Part shown: positions 8,951 to 17,028 of the stretch, piece after piece
How positions within the stretch are numbered: position 1 is the stretch's first letter
Layout of the letters: each line of letters begins with the position of its first letter
Source of the DNA: Candidatus Dechloromonas phosphoritropha
Lineage (GTDB): Bacteria > Pseudomonadota > Gammaproteobacteria > Burkholderiales > Rhodocyclaceae
DNA: 64,000 nt
Assembly: GCA_016722705.1 (NCBI GenBank)
Contig: JADKGN010000004.1
Location: 2,232,001-2,296,000 of the forward strand
Reading direction: 5' to 3'
Made by a program: the position numbers and the translations under genes
The notes under the pieces: model-generated
Seen by the model: only the letters and a program-made list of their open reading frames with translations
Told to the model about the DNA's origin: nothing
The model's database searches: none

Positions 8951-8966
8951 TTGACATGGAGTTGCA
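8951..8966 (+). promoter_or_regulatory. Possible sigma-54 promoter of the oxidoreductase operon
   Basis: TTGACATGGAGTTGCA keeps the -12 block TTGCA and one of the two -24 G residues at the right 10-bp spacing (consensus TGGCAC-N5-TTGCA). The match at -24 is weak. Support comes from context: an NtrC-type regulator next door and paired palindromes just upstream. Confidence 0.4.
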
Positions 8967-9130
8967 CCCCAAATGCCTCTCGTACCATAGAAATCCGGTG
9001 ATTCATCGACCCCATGGCCCGCTTGTTGCATTACATCCTCAGCATTCGTCGGGAAGGCAACGATATCGGTGCCAAAAAGAGCCAGCTTTTTTCCCGAGGA
9101 CAGTTTATTGCATTCAGAGGAGGCAAGCAG

Positions 9131-9841
9131 ATGAGTGAAGATGCAAAGGTTTCACCGACAGAAACCCGCAGTGTAGCCCGCAAGAAGCGCTATGCAATGG
9201 TGGTCGATATTCGCCGCTGCATTGGCTGCATGGCCTGCCAGGTCGCCTGCAAGGCGGAGTACGACACACCCTTGGGCGTGAACCGTACTTGGGTTCCCTA
9301 CAAAGTGGTTGGAAAATATCCGAACGTCAAGAAGCAGTTCTTGCCACGGCTGTGCAACCACTGCGAAGACCCCCCATGCGTACGGAACTGCCCGGTCGAG
9401 GCGACGTTTGTGGTTGAGGATGGCGGATTCGTTCTGCAGCGCTATGAGCGTTGCATCGGCTGTCGTAGCTGCATGGCCGCTTGCCCGTACAACGCACGCT
9501 TCATGTTGCCATCGCACCGCACCTACACACCAATCACCAATGTCGTGGACAAGTGCACCTTCTGCTTCCACCGCGTCGCCCAGAATCTGGTGCCTGCCTG
9601 CGTCCAGACATGTATCGGCCGGTCACGGGTATTTGGTGACCTGAACGATCCGAACAGCGAAGTTTCTTACCTGGTGGCGACAAACGCGACTCAGGTGCTG
9701 CGCCCGGAACAAGGTACCAAGCCGCACGTCTTTTATATCGGGGCCGATCGCCACCAGACCGAGTTTGGTCGCGATGCCTACCAAAAGCCCGAAGTGATGG
9801 AGCTGGAACGTTCCGCCTTCAAGCGCAACTTCAAGATCTAA
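9131..9841 (+). CDS. Fe-S electron-transfer subunit (DmsB/PsrB/SrdB-like)
   Basis: 236 residues, start ATG at 9131 behind GAGGAGG. It has four ferredoxin-type Cys groups: CIGCMACQVAC (cluster 1), CNHCEDPPCVRNC (2), CIGCRSCMAAC (3) and CTFCFHRV with a distal CVQTC (4), so it should carry four [4Fe-4S] clusters. It lacks a signal peptide and would be carried across the membrane bound to the Tat-exported catalytic subunit. It passes electrons from the NrfD-type membrane subunit to the molybdenum subunit. It is first in the B-C-A order, as in Srd and some Psr-type operons, 10 bases before the next gene. Confidence 0.92.
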   Translation: MSEDAKVSPTETRSVARKKRYAMVVDIRRCIGCMACQVACKAEYDTPLGVNRTWVPYKVVGKYPNVKKQFLPRLCNHCEDPPCVRNCPVEATFVVEDGGFVLQRYERCIGCRSCMAACPYNARFMLPSHRTYTPITNVVDKCTFCFHRVAQNLVPACVQTCIGRSRVFGDLNDPNSEVSYLVATNATQVLRPEQGTKPHVFYIGADRHQTEFGRDAYQKPEVMELERSAFKRNFKI

Positions 9842-9851
9842 GGGGAGAATC

Positions 9852-10709
9852 ATGGGTGATTACGTCTGGTTCCATGATGTGTCTTGGCATGCGAGTTATG
9901 CTGTCTACTTCTTTGTGATTGGCATACTCGCCGGCCTGTCTTTCATTTCCTACGGCTCATGGCGCACACCGGCGCTAAGGCCACTGCGGGAAAAAACAGC
10001 CTACGCTTCCTTCGTCCTGCTCGGCTTGGGCGGCATGCTGTTGATCGCCGACTTGTCGCAGCCGTTGCGCTTTCTCAACATCCTCAATCCAGCGTACCTG
10101 AACTTTACGTCGCCGCTGGCTTGGGGTGCGCTCAATATCGTTGCCTTCAGCATCGCCTCAATTGTTTATATCCTGGCGTTGCGCAAAGGGGATGAGAAGA
10201 ACGGGGAACTGCTGGCCCTGATCACGGCCCTGCTCGCCCTGGGTCTGGCGATTTACACCGGCTTTGACCTGAGTGTCCACCAGTCTCGCCCGGTCTGGAA
10301 TACGCCGATCATGCCGGTGCTATTCGTCGCCCTCGCCATCGCGTCCGGATCGGCGGTCGGTGCCCTGCTTGCCGCGGGCAACGCCGAAGCGCAAAAGGTC
10401 TTGCGCGAATACATGCTGTGGTCGGCCGGCGCCGTGGCCGTGATGCTGGTTTCGATCATGGGCACGACCAATTACGGCGGCTCGGCATCGGAACTGACCT
10501 TCATGATCATGACGACAGGCACGATGGGACTGCTTTTCATCGGCGTCGGCTTTCTCGGCGGTAGCGTCTTGCCAGCCTTGATGCTGTTTGCGCCAATCGG
10601 CAAGAGCCAGGGCGTGGCGCTTGTATCGGCCCTGCTCATCCTGGCCGGCAGCGCCGCGCTGCGCTATGTCCTGCTGATGGCCCCGCAACAACTGCAAGCC
10701 CTGTACTGA
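9852..10709 (+). CDS. NrfD/PsrC-type membrane quinol-oxidising subunit
   Basis: 285 residues, strongly hydrophobic with about eight membrane helices (for example YAVYFFVIGILAGLSFISYG near the N-terminus). It belongs to the polysulfide reductase NrfD family, which anchors the periplasmic Fe-S and Mo subunits and exchanges electrons with quinones. It has no haem-binding Cys motifs. It lies 10 bases after the Fe-S subunit gene with a GGGGAG ribosome site, and 25 bases before the catalytic subunit gene. Confidence 0.9.
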   Translation: MGDYVWFHDVSWHASYAVYFFVIGILAGLSFISYGSWRTPALRPLREKTAYASFVLLGLGGMLLIADLSQPLRFLNILNPAYLNFTSPLAWGALNIVAFSIASIVYILALRKGDEKNGELLALITALLALGLAIYTGFDLSVHQSRPVWNTPIMPVLFVALAIASGSAVGALLAAGNAEAQKVLREYMLWSAGAVAVMLVSIMGTTNYGGSASELTFMIMTTGTMGLLFIGVGFLGGSVLPALMLFAPIGKSQGVALVSALLILAGSAALRYVLLMAPQQLQALY

Positions 10710-10734
10710 TCCAGGTTACGAGGAGATAAAGAAC

Positions 10735-13374
10735 ATGGAAATCCCAAAAGTCACACGCCGCACCTTCCTCAAGGTCAGTGCCGGTACCGGCGCAGCGGCT
10801 GCCGCGGCACCCCGTCTGCTGACGGCGATGGAAAACGATCTCGGCGGCAAGGACTTCGGTCCGGTCAGCGGCGCGGAACGCAAGGCTATCCCGACCAACT
10901 GCCACGTTTGCAATATCCAGGACGGCGCCATTGCCTATATCGAGAACGATCGGGTAGTGAAGCTCGAGGGCAACCCAGAGCATGTCTCAACCCGCGGCCG
11001 CCTTTGCGCCAAGGGCAATTCCGGCATGTGGTACAGCTACGATCCGGATCGCATTCTCTACCCACTGAAACGGGTTGGCGCGCGTGGCGAAGGCAAGTGG
11101 AAACGTATCACCTGGGACGAGGCACTGGCCGAACTGACCGCCAAGCTCGATGCAGCACTCATGGAAGACCCGAACAGCATCATGATGAAATACGGTCGCA
11201 ACCGGACTGGCGGCACCCTCGACCGTTTCATGCAAACACTCGGCTCGGCGACGGTGCTCAATCACACCTCGGTCTGTGAATCATCCAAAAAATGTGGCAT
11301 GGAACCGACTTGGGGGCCGGACATCGAGACGCCGGATTTTGCCAACGCCAAGTACGTGCTGAATTTCGGCTCCAACGTTCTGGAGGCCTCCTACTTCCAT
11401 AACCCGCTGTCGCAGCGGGTGACGGAAGGCCGGATCGACAACCAGATGAAGATCGTCACCTTCGATGTGCGCCTGTCCAATACAGCGGGCTTCTCGGACG
11501 AGTGGATTCCTGTCTTTCCGGCTACCGACGGCGCCGTCGCGCTGGCCATGGGCCACGTCATCCTGCGCGATGATCTGCAGGATTCGGACTTCATCGAGAA
11601 CTGGACCAATGTCACGGTTAGCGAGTTGAAGGAGCATTACAAGCAATACACCCCGGAATGGGCTTCGAAAATTTCCGGTGTGCCGGTCGAGACCATCGAG
11701 CGCATTGCCCGCGAGTTCGCCACCACCAAGCCAGCGACACTATTTACCTATCGTGGTCCGGCCAAGCACCTGTACGGCTCATACAACGAGAAAGCCTGCA
11801 TGATGCTGCCGATCATGACCGGCAATGTCGAGAAGAAAGGCGGATATTGCCTGCCACGCGGCATGGGTTGGCCACAACCGATGCCGGAACCGGGCAAGCC
11901 CGCCCACGATTCGGTCCTTGCCCATCCGCCGGAGTACCCCCTGGCGGCGCACAAGGTGAGCCATCTGGTCCCCTTCTGGATCACTGAAGGACGACAGAAG
12001 ATCAACGTGGCCTTCACCTACCAGGACAACCCCGTTTATACCAACCCGGGGTCGATGGCAGTGTGGGGAAAGCTGTACAAGGACGAGAAGCTGATTCCGT
12101 ACTTCGTTTCAATGAGTCCCTTCATGGGCGAGGAAACGGCGCTGGCCGACCTCATCCTGCCTGATTGCCCCTACCTGGAGCGCTGGGAACCGGAGTCGAT
12201 GCCGAACTCCCTGTGGCCCTGGCTGGGCATCCGCCAACCGGTGCACAAATCGCTCGGCGAATCGCGCGAAAACCGTGTGCTGCTGCGTGACATCGTCTGG
12301 AAGCTTGATCCGGATGGCAAGCGCGGCATGAAGCAGTTCTGGGAGTTCAAAGACGGCGAAGACTATATGCGCCAACACTTCGACAACATTCCCGGCCTGA
12401 AGGAAGCTGGTGGCCTCGACTTCCTCAAGAAACACGGCGTCTGGCCCATCTACGGCCAGCTCAACCCGAAAACCGGCAAGGTGTCCGACAAGACCGGCCG
12501 CGAAATCAAGGCCGAGTACGGGCTCTACTTGAAGGAACTGTCAGTTGCCGACATGGCCGGGGCAACGGTCGACGCGAAGGGCATCGTCAGCAAGAACGGC
12601 AAGGCTATCGGCGTACGGCGCGGCGGCAAGAACTGTGTCGGCTTCCCGACCGGCAATCGTCTGATCAACGTTCGCGTCGATCAGTGGGCGGAGTATGGCT
12701 TCAACCCGATGCCGACCTTCAAGCGCATCCCGTGGCACGAAAGCATGAAGGAAGACGAATTGATCCTGTCCACCTTCAAGCTCAATGTGCACAAGCAGTC
12801 GCGCACCGCAGCCATCAAATGGCTTGCCGAAATTGCCCACAGCAATCCGGCATGGATGAATCCGGAAACCGCTGCGAAACTGGGAGTCAAAACTGGCGAT
12901 CTGGTACGTGTTGAAAGTCCAGTCGGCCACCTGGTGACGAAGGCCTATGTCACGGAAGGTATCCATCCCAAGGTTGTATCCATCCCGACCGGCTTCGGCC
13001 ACTGGGAATACGGCCGTCTGGCGACCCTGAGACTTAAGGATAATAAGGCAATCTATAGCAACGGTCAGGACGACCCTGACCTGAACAATGTCTGGTGGGA
13101 CGACAAAGGTGTTCACCCGAACAATATCATCCCGGTAGTGGCCGACCCCATTGGTGGTTCCCAGGGTTGGTACGATACTGTGGTCAAGGTCACCAAGGCT
13201 GGTCCCAACGACAAATACGGTGATAGCCAGGGCGACTGGGACAAGCACCTTGCCGCTTACAAGGAAACGATGCGCTACGCCTATACCGGCGACCTGCACC
13301 GCAAGATGCACCCTGAAATGGCATCTTGGGCCGGGCCGGAAAGCGTCAAGCACAAGACCGGTGGTGGCCATTGA
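10735..13374 (+). CDS. Tat-exported molybdopterin oxidoreductase catalytic subunit (Srd/Psr/Ttr-like)
   Basis: 879 residues. It has a twin-arginine signal (TRRTFLKVSAG, R8-R9) and a Fe-S site at C56-x2-C59-x3-D63-x27-C91, where the third Cys expected in the family is Asp. The predicted Mo ligand is C181 in HTSVCESSKKCG, followed by the usual molydopterin-binding fold and the C-terminal dinucleotide-binding domain (about 740-850). A Cys ligand groups it with polysulfide, thiosulfate, tetrathionate, arsenate and SrdA-type enzymes and argues against the Asp-ligand selenate/perchlorate reductases (SerA, PcrA). It should act in the periplasm at the end of a quinol chain. The substrate is not known; sulfur or selenium oxyanions are candidates given the neighbours. 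A rho-independent terminator follows at 13402. Confidence 0.9.
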   Translation: MEIPKVTRRTFLKVSAGTGAAAAAAPRLLTAMENDLGGKDFGPVSGAERKAIPTNCHVCNIQDGAIAYIENDRVVKLEGNPEHVSTRGRLCAKGNSGMWYSYDPDRILYPLKRVGARGEGKWKRITWDEALAELTAKLDAALMEDPNSIMMKYGRNRTGGTLDRFMQTLGSATVLNHTSVCESSKKCGMEPTWGPDIETPDFANAKYVLNFGSNVLEASYFHNPLSQRVTEGRIDNQMKIVTFDVRLSNTAGFSDEWIPVFPATDGAVALAMGHVILRDDLQDSDFIENWTNVTVSELKEHYKQYTPEWASKISGVPVETIERIAREFATTKPATLFTYRGPAKHLYGSYNEKACMMLPIMTGNVEKKGGYCLPRGMGWPQPMPEPGKPAHDSVLAHPPEYPLAAHKVSHLVPFWITEGRQKINVAFTYQDNPVYTNPGSMAVWGKLYKDEKLIPYFVSMSPFMGEETALADLILPDCPYLERWEPESMPNSLWPWLGIRQPVHKSLGESRENRVLLRDIVWKLDPDGKRGMKQFWEFKDGEDYMRQHFDNIPGLKEAGGLDFLKKHGVWPIYGQLNPKTGKVSDKTGREIKAEYGLYLKELSVADMAGATVDAKGIVSKNGKAIGVRRGGKNCVGFPTGNRLINVRVDQWAEYGFNPMPTFKRIPWHESMKEDELILSTFKLNVHKQSRTAAIKWLAEIAHSNPAWMNPETAAKLGVKTGDLVRVESPVGHLVTKAYVTEGIHPKVVSIPTGFGHWEYGRLATLRLKDNKAIYSNGQDDPDLNNVWWDDKGVHPNNIIPVVADPIGGSQGWYDTVVKVTKAGPNDKYGDSQGDWDKHLAAYKETMRYAYTGDLHRKMHPEMASWAGPESVKHKTGGGH

Positions 13375-13401
13375 TTGGGGTTCGGTTGTAGCAACGAGTT
13401 T

Positions 13402-13433
13402 CGGCCCGCCGGTAGCCCGGTGGGCCGTTTTTT
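13402..13433 (+). terminator. Rho-independent terminator after catalytic subunit
   Basis: An 11-bp GC-rich stem (CGGCCCGCCGG / CCGGTGGGCCG, one G-U pair) with loop TAGC and a TTTTTT run. It lies between the structural B-C-A genes and the accessory genes and probably lowers expression of the latter by partial termination. Confidence 0.85.
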
Positions 13434-13444
13434 CGGGAGTTGTA

Positions 13445-14281
13445 ATGCTAGATAGCGTTTTTGCCATTGAGCGTGCTGACAAGGCCGCTGGAAACTCACC
13501 AGAAATCGACACTGCCGAGCTTCTGGAGGAATGTCTCGCCCGTGCCGACATCTATCGCATGCTGGCCGGTGTGTTCATCGAAGAACCCGGTCTGGCGTTT
13601 ATCGCCGCCCTGCGCGAATCTGGTTCTCTCAGTCATCTGGCTCAAGCCGGCATTGCCTTTGACGCGGATTTTCTCGACGTCGATGAAGCGAGCCTCAGTG
13701 AAACCCTGGCCTGTGAATACGCCACTCTGTTCGCCTCGTCGGGTGGTTTCCCGCCCATCGAGTCCGTCCGCCTGATGGGGCGCTTCAAGCAGGAACCGCA
13801 TTTCCAGGTTGAGCGTATTTATCGGGAGGCCGGGTTTTCCTTGTGCAAAGGGCGCTTCGAGGTTTTTGCCGACCAACTGGGTGTTGAATTGCTCTTTGTC
13901 GGCGAACTACTGAATCGCTGCGCCGCAGCGCTCGAGAGCGATCACATGAAGGAGTACAGGCGTCTTGAAAAGGACATAAAACGGTTCTGGACCCAGCATC
14001 TGGGCCTTTGGGCACGCGGCTACAGTCGCTTGATCGAACGGGCCGCCAATCACTCCTTTTACCGGGAAATGGCACGCTTCCTCGGCGGCTTCGCCCAAGA
14101 AGAAATTACTGCCATGAACCTCAAGAACCTGGACGATCTCGATATGGGCCGCGCCGTCGTCCCAAAGAGTGAGAGCAAGGTAGAGTTCAATCCTGACGAG
14201 CCGGTGTGCGGAGCCTGCCCCTCTGAAGAAGAGGAAGTCGGTGGCGCTAAAGTCCACACCTTGCATGACCTGCGTTTCTGA
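13445..14281 (+). CDS. TorD/DmsD-like molybdoenzyme chaperone
   Basis: 278 residues from ATG 13445, just after the terminator. The frame is open upstream into the previous gene but only this start gives family-like sequence. It is all-helical, with the TorD-family layout: ARADIYRMLAGVFIEEP near the start, an EYATLFASSGGFPPIESVRL motif, then later helices (FWTQHLGLWARGYSRLIE). Proteins of this family bind the Tat signal and unfolded Mo subunit and help cofactor insertion before export. A C-terminal tail of ~35 residues with CGAC is unusual and might bind metal or a partner. Its position behind the catalytic gene makes that subunit the probable client. Confidence 0.82.
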   Translation: MLDSVFAIERADKAAGNSPEIDTAELLEECLARADIYRMLAGVFIEEPGLAFIAALRESGSLSHLAQAGIAFDADFLDVDEASLSETLACEYATLFASSGGFPPIESVRLMGRFKQEPHFQVERIYREAGFSLCKGRFEVFADQLGVELLFVGELLNRCAAALESDHMKEYRRLEKDIKRFWTQHLGLWARGYSRLIERAANHSFYREMARFLGGFAQEEITAMNLKNLDDLDMGRAVVPKSESKVEFNPDEPVCGACPSEEEEVGGAKVHTLHDLRF

Positions 14282-14290
14282 GGTATCACC

Positions 14291-14740
14291 ATGCTGCTTG
14301 ACCTGCACGCCCAGCCTATATTGCCCCCTGACCGCCAGGTACTCTCTGAGCTTGACTGGAGTGAAGTTGCCGCCATGTGGGATAGCAACCAGCTCGGCCA
14401 GCTGCACGACTGGCTCAATGAGCGCTGGTCACGCCTGATCCGCAACAGCGTCCTTGGCCAGAACGATCCGGAGGCCGAGTTCCTCCAGGCTATGGCCTTT
14501 GCCGTGCTGGCGCTCTTTTTCACCCAAAACCAGAACCAGGAAGGCGCGCTGTTGATGGCAGACGATGCTTTGGTTGCCCTGAACAAATACAGACCGAGCT
14601 ACCTCGGCGTGGCCATCGACCCCATCGTCGGTATCCTTCAGGAATTACGCCCTTTGCTATGCGGACTTGCAGCTGATGATCCCTGCCCGCTGTATCCTTT
14701 TGCCTATCCGAAATTTCAATACTATCGTGCAGTGCCATGA
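14291..14740 (+). CDS. Unknown helical protein in oxidoreductase operon
   Basis: 149 residues, not recognised. It is soluble, rich in Trp and Leu in the first half (LDWSEVAAMWD, LHDWLNERWSRLI), and then has a helical stretch LQAMAFAVLALFFTQNQNQEGALLMADDALVAL. The last third is Pro/Tyr-rich (YPFAYPKFQYYRAVP). No signal peptide and no metal motif. It lies 9 bases after the chaperone gene and overlaps the next gene by 4, so it belongs to the assembly or accessory part of the operon. The role is unknown. Confidence 0.7.
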   Translation: MLLDLHAQPILPPDRQVLSELDWSEVAAMWDSNQLGQLHDWLNERWSRLIRNSVLGQNDPEAEFLQAMAFAVLALFFTQNQNQEGALLMADDALVALNKYRPSYLGVAIDPIVGILQELRPLLCGLAADDPCPLYPFAYPKFQYYRAVP

Positions 14741-15420
14741 TCCCTCGTTTCTGTTGCCTCAGCGATGTCATTGATGAAAACATCGGTGAGCAGTTTGTCT
14801 TCGACGCGCCAGGACTAACTGACTTCAAGAATCGTGAAGCATCCGTTGTCTTGCCAGTAGGCAATGAAGAGCGTGCCGAAACCCTGCTGACTGCCGGTGC
14901 CAGCCGCGTGCTGGTCGGCGAGGCCGCGCTGTCCGATAGCAAGGTAATCAGTCGTCTGGCAGCCAAATTTGGTGCAGAACGCGTTGGCCTCTGTGTCCCA
15001 GTCCGCAAGCTTGCGGTCGACTGGTCATTCGAGACCGTTTCCAACGCCGATTTCAAGGTCGTAACTCCCTCGCTCTGCGAGCCAACCTGGGAAATCCTGC
15101 GCGCCGATGGGATAGGTACCGGTACCCATGTCGAATGGTGGATTGGTGAAATGTTGGCGCGAGGCGCACAGACCGTGCTCGTGCTGGCCGATATTCGTGA
15201 CGACACCGATCTCAACCTTTGTGCCAGCCTTGTCGAGAAACTCGGTGAGCGGCTCTGGATCGCGCCGCTCTCAGACAGCGAACCGCCTCTGGCAGAGTGG
15301 ATCGAGTTCGGTCAGGTGCGGCAGTTGGCGTTACCGACCAAGCTGTATCAGCGGCGCAAGGAATGGATACCGGATACCGATCCCGGACCTTTTTCCGAAG
15401 TGGTGATGGAGCCTCTATGA
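14737..15420 (+). CDS. HisA/HisF-like TIM-barrel protein in oxidoreductase operon
   Basis: 227 residues. The segment ASRVLVGEAALSD...AAKFGAERVGLCVPVRK is like the strand-helix units of HisA/HisF-type phosphate-binding barrels (VxxGxxA then the IVVGID-like strand). Later GARGAQTVLVLADIRDDTD-type segments fit a further strand. It is slightly shorter than HisA (~240) and lacks obvious histidine-pathway context. It overlaps both neighbours by 4 bases (ATGA). A cytoplasmic role in making or handling a small molecule for the oxidoreductase is possible, but this is speculation; the fold call itself is tentative. Confidence 0.6.
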   Translation: MIPRFCCLSDVIDENIGEQFVFDAPGLTDFKNREASVVLPVGNEERAETLLTAGASRVLVGEAALSDSKVISRLAAKFGAERVGLCVPVRKLAVDWSFETVSNADFKVVTPSLCEPTWEILRADGIGTGTHVEWWIGEMLARGAQTVLVLADIRDDTDLNLCASLVEKLGERLWIAPLSDSEPPLAEWIEFGQVRQLALPTKLYQRRKEWIPDTDPGPFSEVVMEPL

Positions 15421-15881
15421 AACCCAAACATCTTGCCTTCGTGGTGGGCCTGCTCGCTTTCGACTTCGCCTCTGCCAGCGTATCCCTACTGGACGGCGAG
15501 AAACTGAGCAAGGCGCTGAAGGAAAGCCCACCGTGCTGCGTCATTGACGGACGTAGCCAAAGCCAGCGTACAAAGGTGCCGCTGAAGGATGCACTCCCCT
15601 ACCGGGCAGGCCTTGAAATCAACCCCACGGCAACAGTTGTAGTGCTGGCCGATAACGACCAGGAGGCGCTGAGGATTGGCGGCCTGCTAGAGAAAAAACA
15701 TCCCGGGAAAAATATTTTGGCAGTCAAGGGCGGGCTGACTAGCTGGAAGGCGGCGACGACCGTACCGGATAGCCTAAATGCGGCCGATGGCGCGCCCAAG
15801 GGCAGTTTTCAATTCGTCATTCCCCACAATACCTGTGAAGTTGGCACGCCCCTGCAAAAGCTGCAAAGCAATCCGAAATGA
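15417..15881 (+). CDS. Exported rhodanese-like protein lacking the usual active-site Cys
   Basis: 154 residues from ATG 15417 (ATGA overlap with the preceding gene). A signal peptide is likely (LAFVVGLLAFDFASA). The rest follows a rhodanese fold: a CCVIDGRSQSQRTKVPL strand-loop, the TVVVLADNDQEALRIGGLLEKK segment and VKGGLTSWKAA near the end. At the place where catalytic rhodaneses have Cys (VVYC-R-SG) this protein has Ala-Asp-Asn (LADND), so sulfur transfer by that loop is doubtful. Cys pairs remain at CC (about 38-39) and a single Cys in HNTCEVG near the C-terminus. A periplasmic sulfur- or selenium-handling or binding role is an inference. Confidence 0.72.
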   Translation: MKPKHLAFVVGLLAFDFASASVSLLDGEKLSKALKESPPCCVIDGRSQSQRTKVPLKDALPYRAGLEINPTATVVVLADNDQEALRIGGLLEKKHPGKNILAVKGGLTSWKAATTVPDSLNAADGAPKGSFQFVIPHNTCEVGTPLQKLQSNPK

Positions 15882-17011
15882 GCCTCGCCACCCCCAGTTT
15901 TCGCGCCAGCAACTGTACACGCTTCCGATTTCGTTACAGCGAGTGCAGCCGTTGTGCCGATGCCTGTCCACATGAGGCGATTACCCTGTCTGACGAGGGT
16001 GCTGCGGTCGACGCCGGAAAATGCCAGAATTGTGGCCTGTGTGTCAGCGCCTGCCATACTGGGTCCTGGTCGAGTGCCAGCTTCAAACTGATTGATCTGC
16101 TTCGCCAGGCTATCCGCCAGCCAAGCTGGAGCATCGCCTGCGCCCCTTCGGGTGCCAAGGCGGATGCCATCGTTCCCTGTCTTGGCGCCGTCGATGGCAT
16201 TGCCCTGGCCTATCTGGCCAAACGTTGCATTCCAGTCACCTTGCTGGGCAACTGGCACTGTACCGAATGCCCTCATGGGAAAACCGGTGCGCCGCAACTT
16301 GCCATCCATCAGGACGCGCTGGCCATGCTGCATCAGGGCGCGCAAGCCGGCCTCGGCGATGGCGAACCACTCGAAAACTGGGTGATGCCGGTGCTGGCCC
16401 CGAATCCACGGCCCGGCGCAGCAGGTGGCGAGGCCAAGCAGGAAAATGCGTTTGCGCCGGCGCGCCGCCAGTTGTTCCGGCGCCTGATCGGGCGCGGCAT
16501 CGACGAGGTCGTTCTCGCCGAAACACCACGGGAAGCCGCTCCTATTCCGGAAAAAGCAATCCGGCCAGGGCCCTACGCCTTGTCCGAACGGCGCGAGTTG
16601 CTGCAGATCGTCTGCCAACGCAAGGACGAACACCCATTCCCAGTCACGCTCCATGAGGGTCTGCCGCTCATGCAACTGAGCCTGCATCCCGGCTGCACCG
16701 TCTGCGAAGCCTGTTTCCGGGTCTGCCCGACCGCCGCCTTGCAGATTGATGAAAACCCAGATGCCTGGGCGCTGACCTTTCGTCAGGATCGCTGCGTCGC
16801 CTGCATGGCCTGCCTCGAAGTCTGCCAGCCCCGGGTGCTCGATGCCGAGGCCAGCTTCGACGCCCGTCCCGAGCAAGCCAACCGCGTCCTGCTCAGCCTC
16901 AACAAACAACGCTGCCAGCGTTGCGACCGCCATTTCGTTTCGCCATCGCCGGAGCAAACCTGCCCGATCTGCCGCGATGACGAAGATGCCTTTGCAGCCA
17001 TTTTTGGCTGA
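15878..17011 (+). CDS. Polyferredoxin-like Fe-S protein with C-terminal zinc ribbon
   Basis: 377 residues. Two [4Fe-4S] motifs lie near the N-terminus (CSRCADACP, CQNCGLCVSAC). An isolated CTECPHGKTGAP stands mid-protein, and two further [4Fe-4S] motifs come later (CTVCEACFRVCP, CVACMACLEVC). The C-terminus has CQRC...CPIC, a zinc-ribbon or rubredoxin-like site. No signal peptide, so it is probably cytoplasmic. It overlaps the rhodanese-like gene by 4 bases. Multi-cluster ferredoxins occur beside TorD-type chaperones in several oxyanion-reductase operons, where they may deliver electrons or help maturation. Its exact task is unknown. Confidence 0.82.
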   Translation: MSLATPSFRASNCTRFRFRYSECSRCADACPHEAITLSDEGAAVDAGKCQNCGLCVSACHTGSWSSASFKLIDLLRQAIRQPSWSIACAPSGAKADAIVPCLGAVDGIALAYLAKRCIPVTLLGNWHCTECPHGKTGAPQLAIHQDALAMLHQGAQAGLGDGEPLENWVMPVLAPNPRPGAAGGEAKQENAFAPARRQLFRRLIGRGIDEVVLAETPREAAPIPEKAIRPGPYALSERRELLQIVCQRKDEHPFPVTLHEGLPLMQLSLHPGCTVCEACFRVCPTAALQIDENPDAWALTFRQDRCVACMACLEVCQPRVLDAEASFDARPEQANRVLLSLNKQRCQRCDRHFVSPSPEQTCPICRDDEDAFAAIFG

Positions 17012-17028
17012 TTTTCAGGAGACAAAAC

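Larger units (their letters stand above)
8824..9130. promoter_or_regulatory. Divergent control region of sensor trio and oxidoreductase operon
   Basis: A 307-bp region between the two divergent units. It contains two matching 20-bp palindromes and a sigma-54-like -24/-12 element, listed separately. It also has a strong GAGGAGG ribosome site just upstream of the ATG at 9131. The frame of the first plus-strand gene is open upstream to 9014 but lacks the family's sequence there. Confidence 0.6.

Noticed and set aside
10735..13374. Calling the catalytic subunit a SerA-type selenate or PcrA-type perchlorate reductase
   Set aside because: Those enzymes use an Asp Mo ligand and an A-B-D-C type gene set with a haem subunit; here the ligand position is Cys (C181) and the membrane subunit is NrfD-like.
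12541..13551. 336-residue minus-strand frame opposite the molybdoenzyme gene
   Set aside because: No family motifs; the plus-strand coding is unambiguous.
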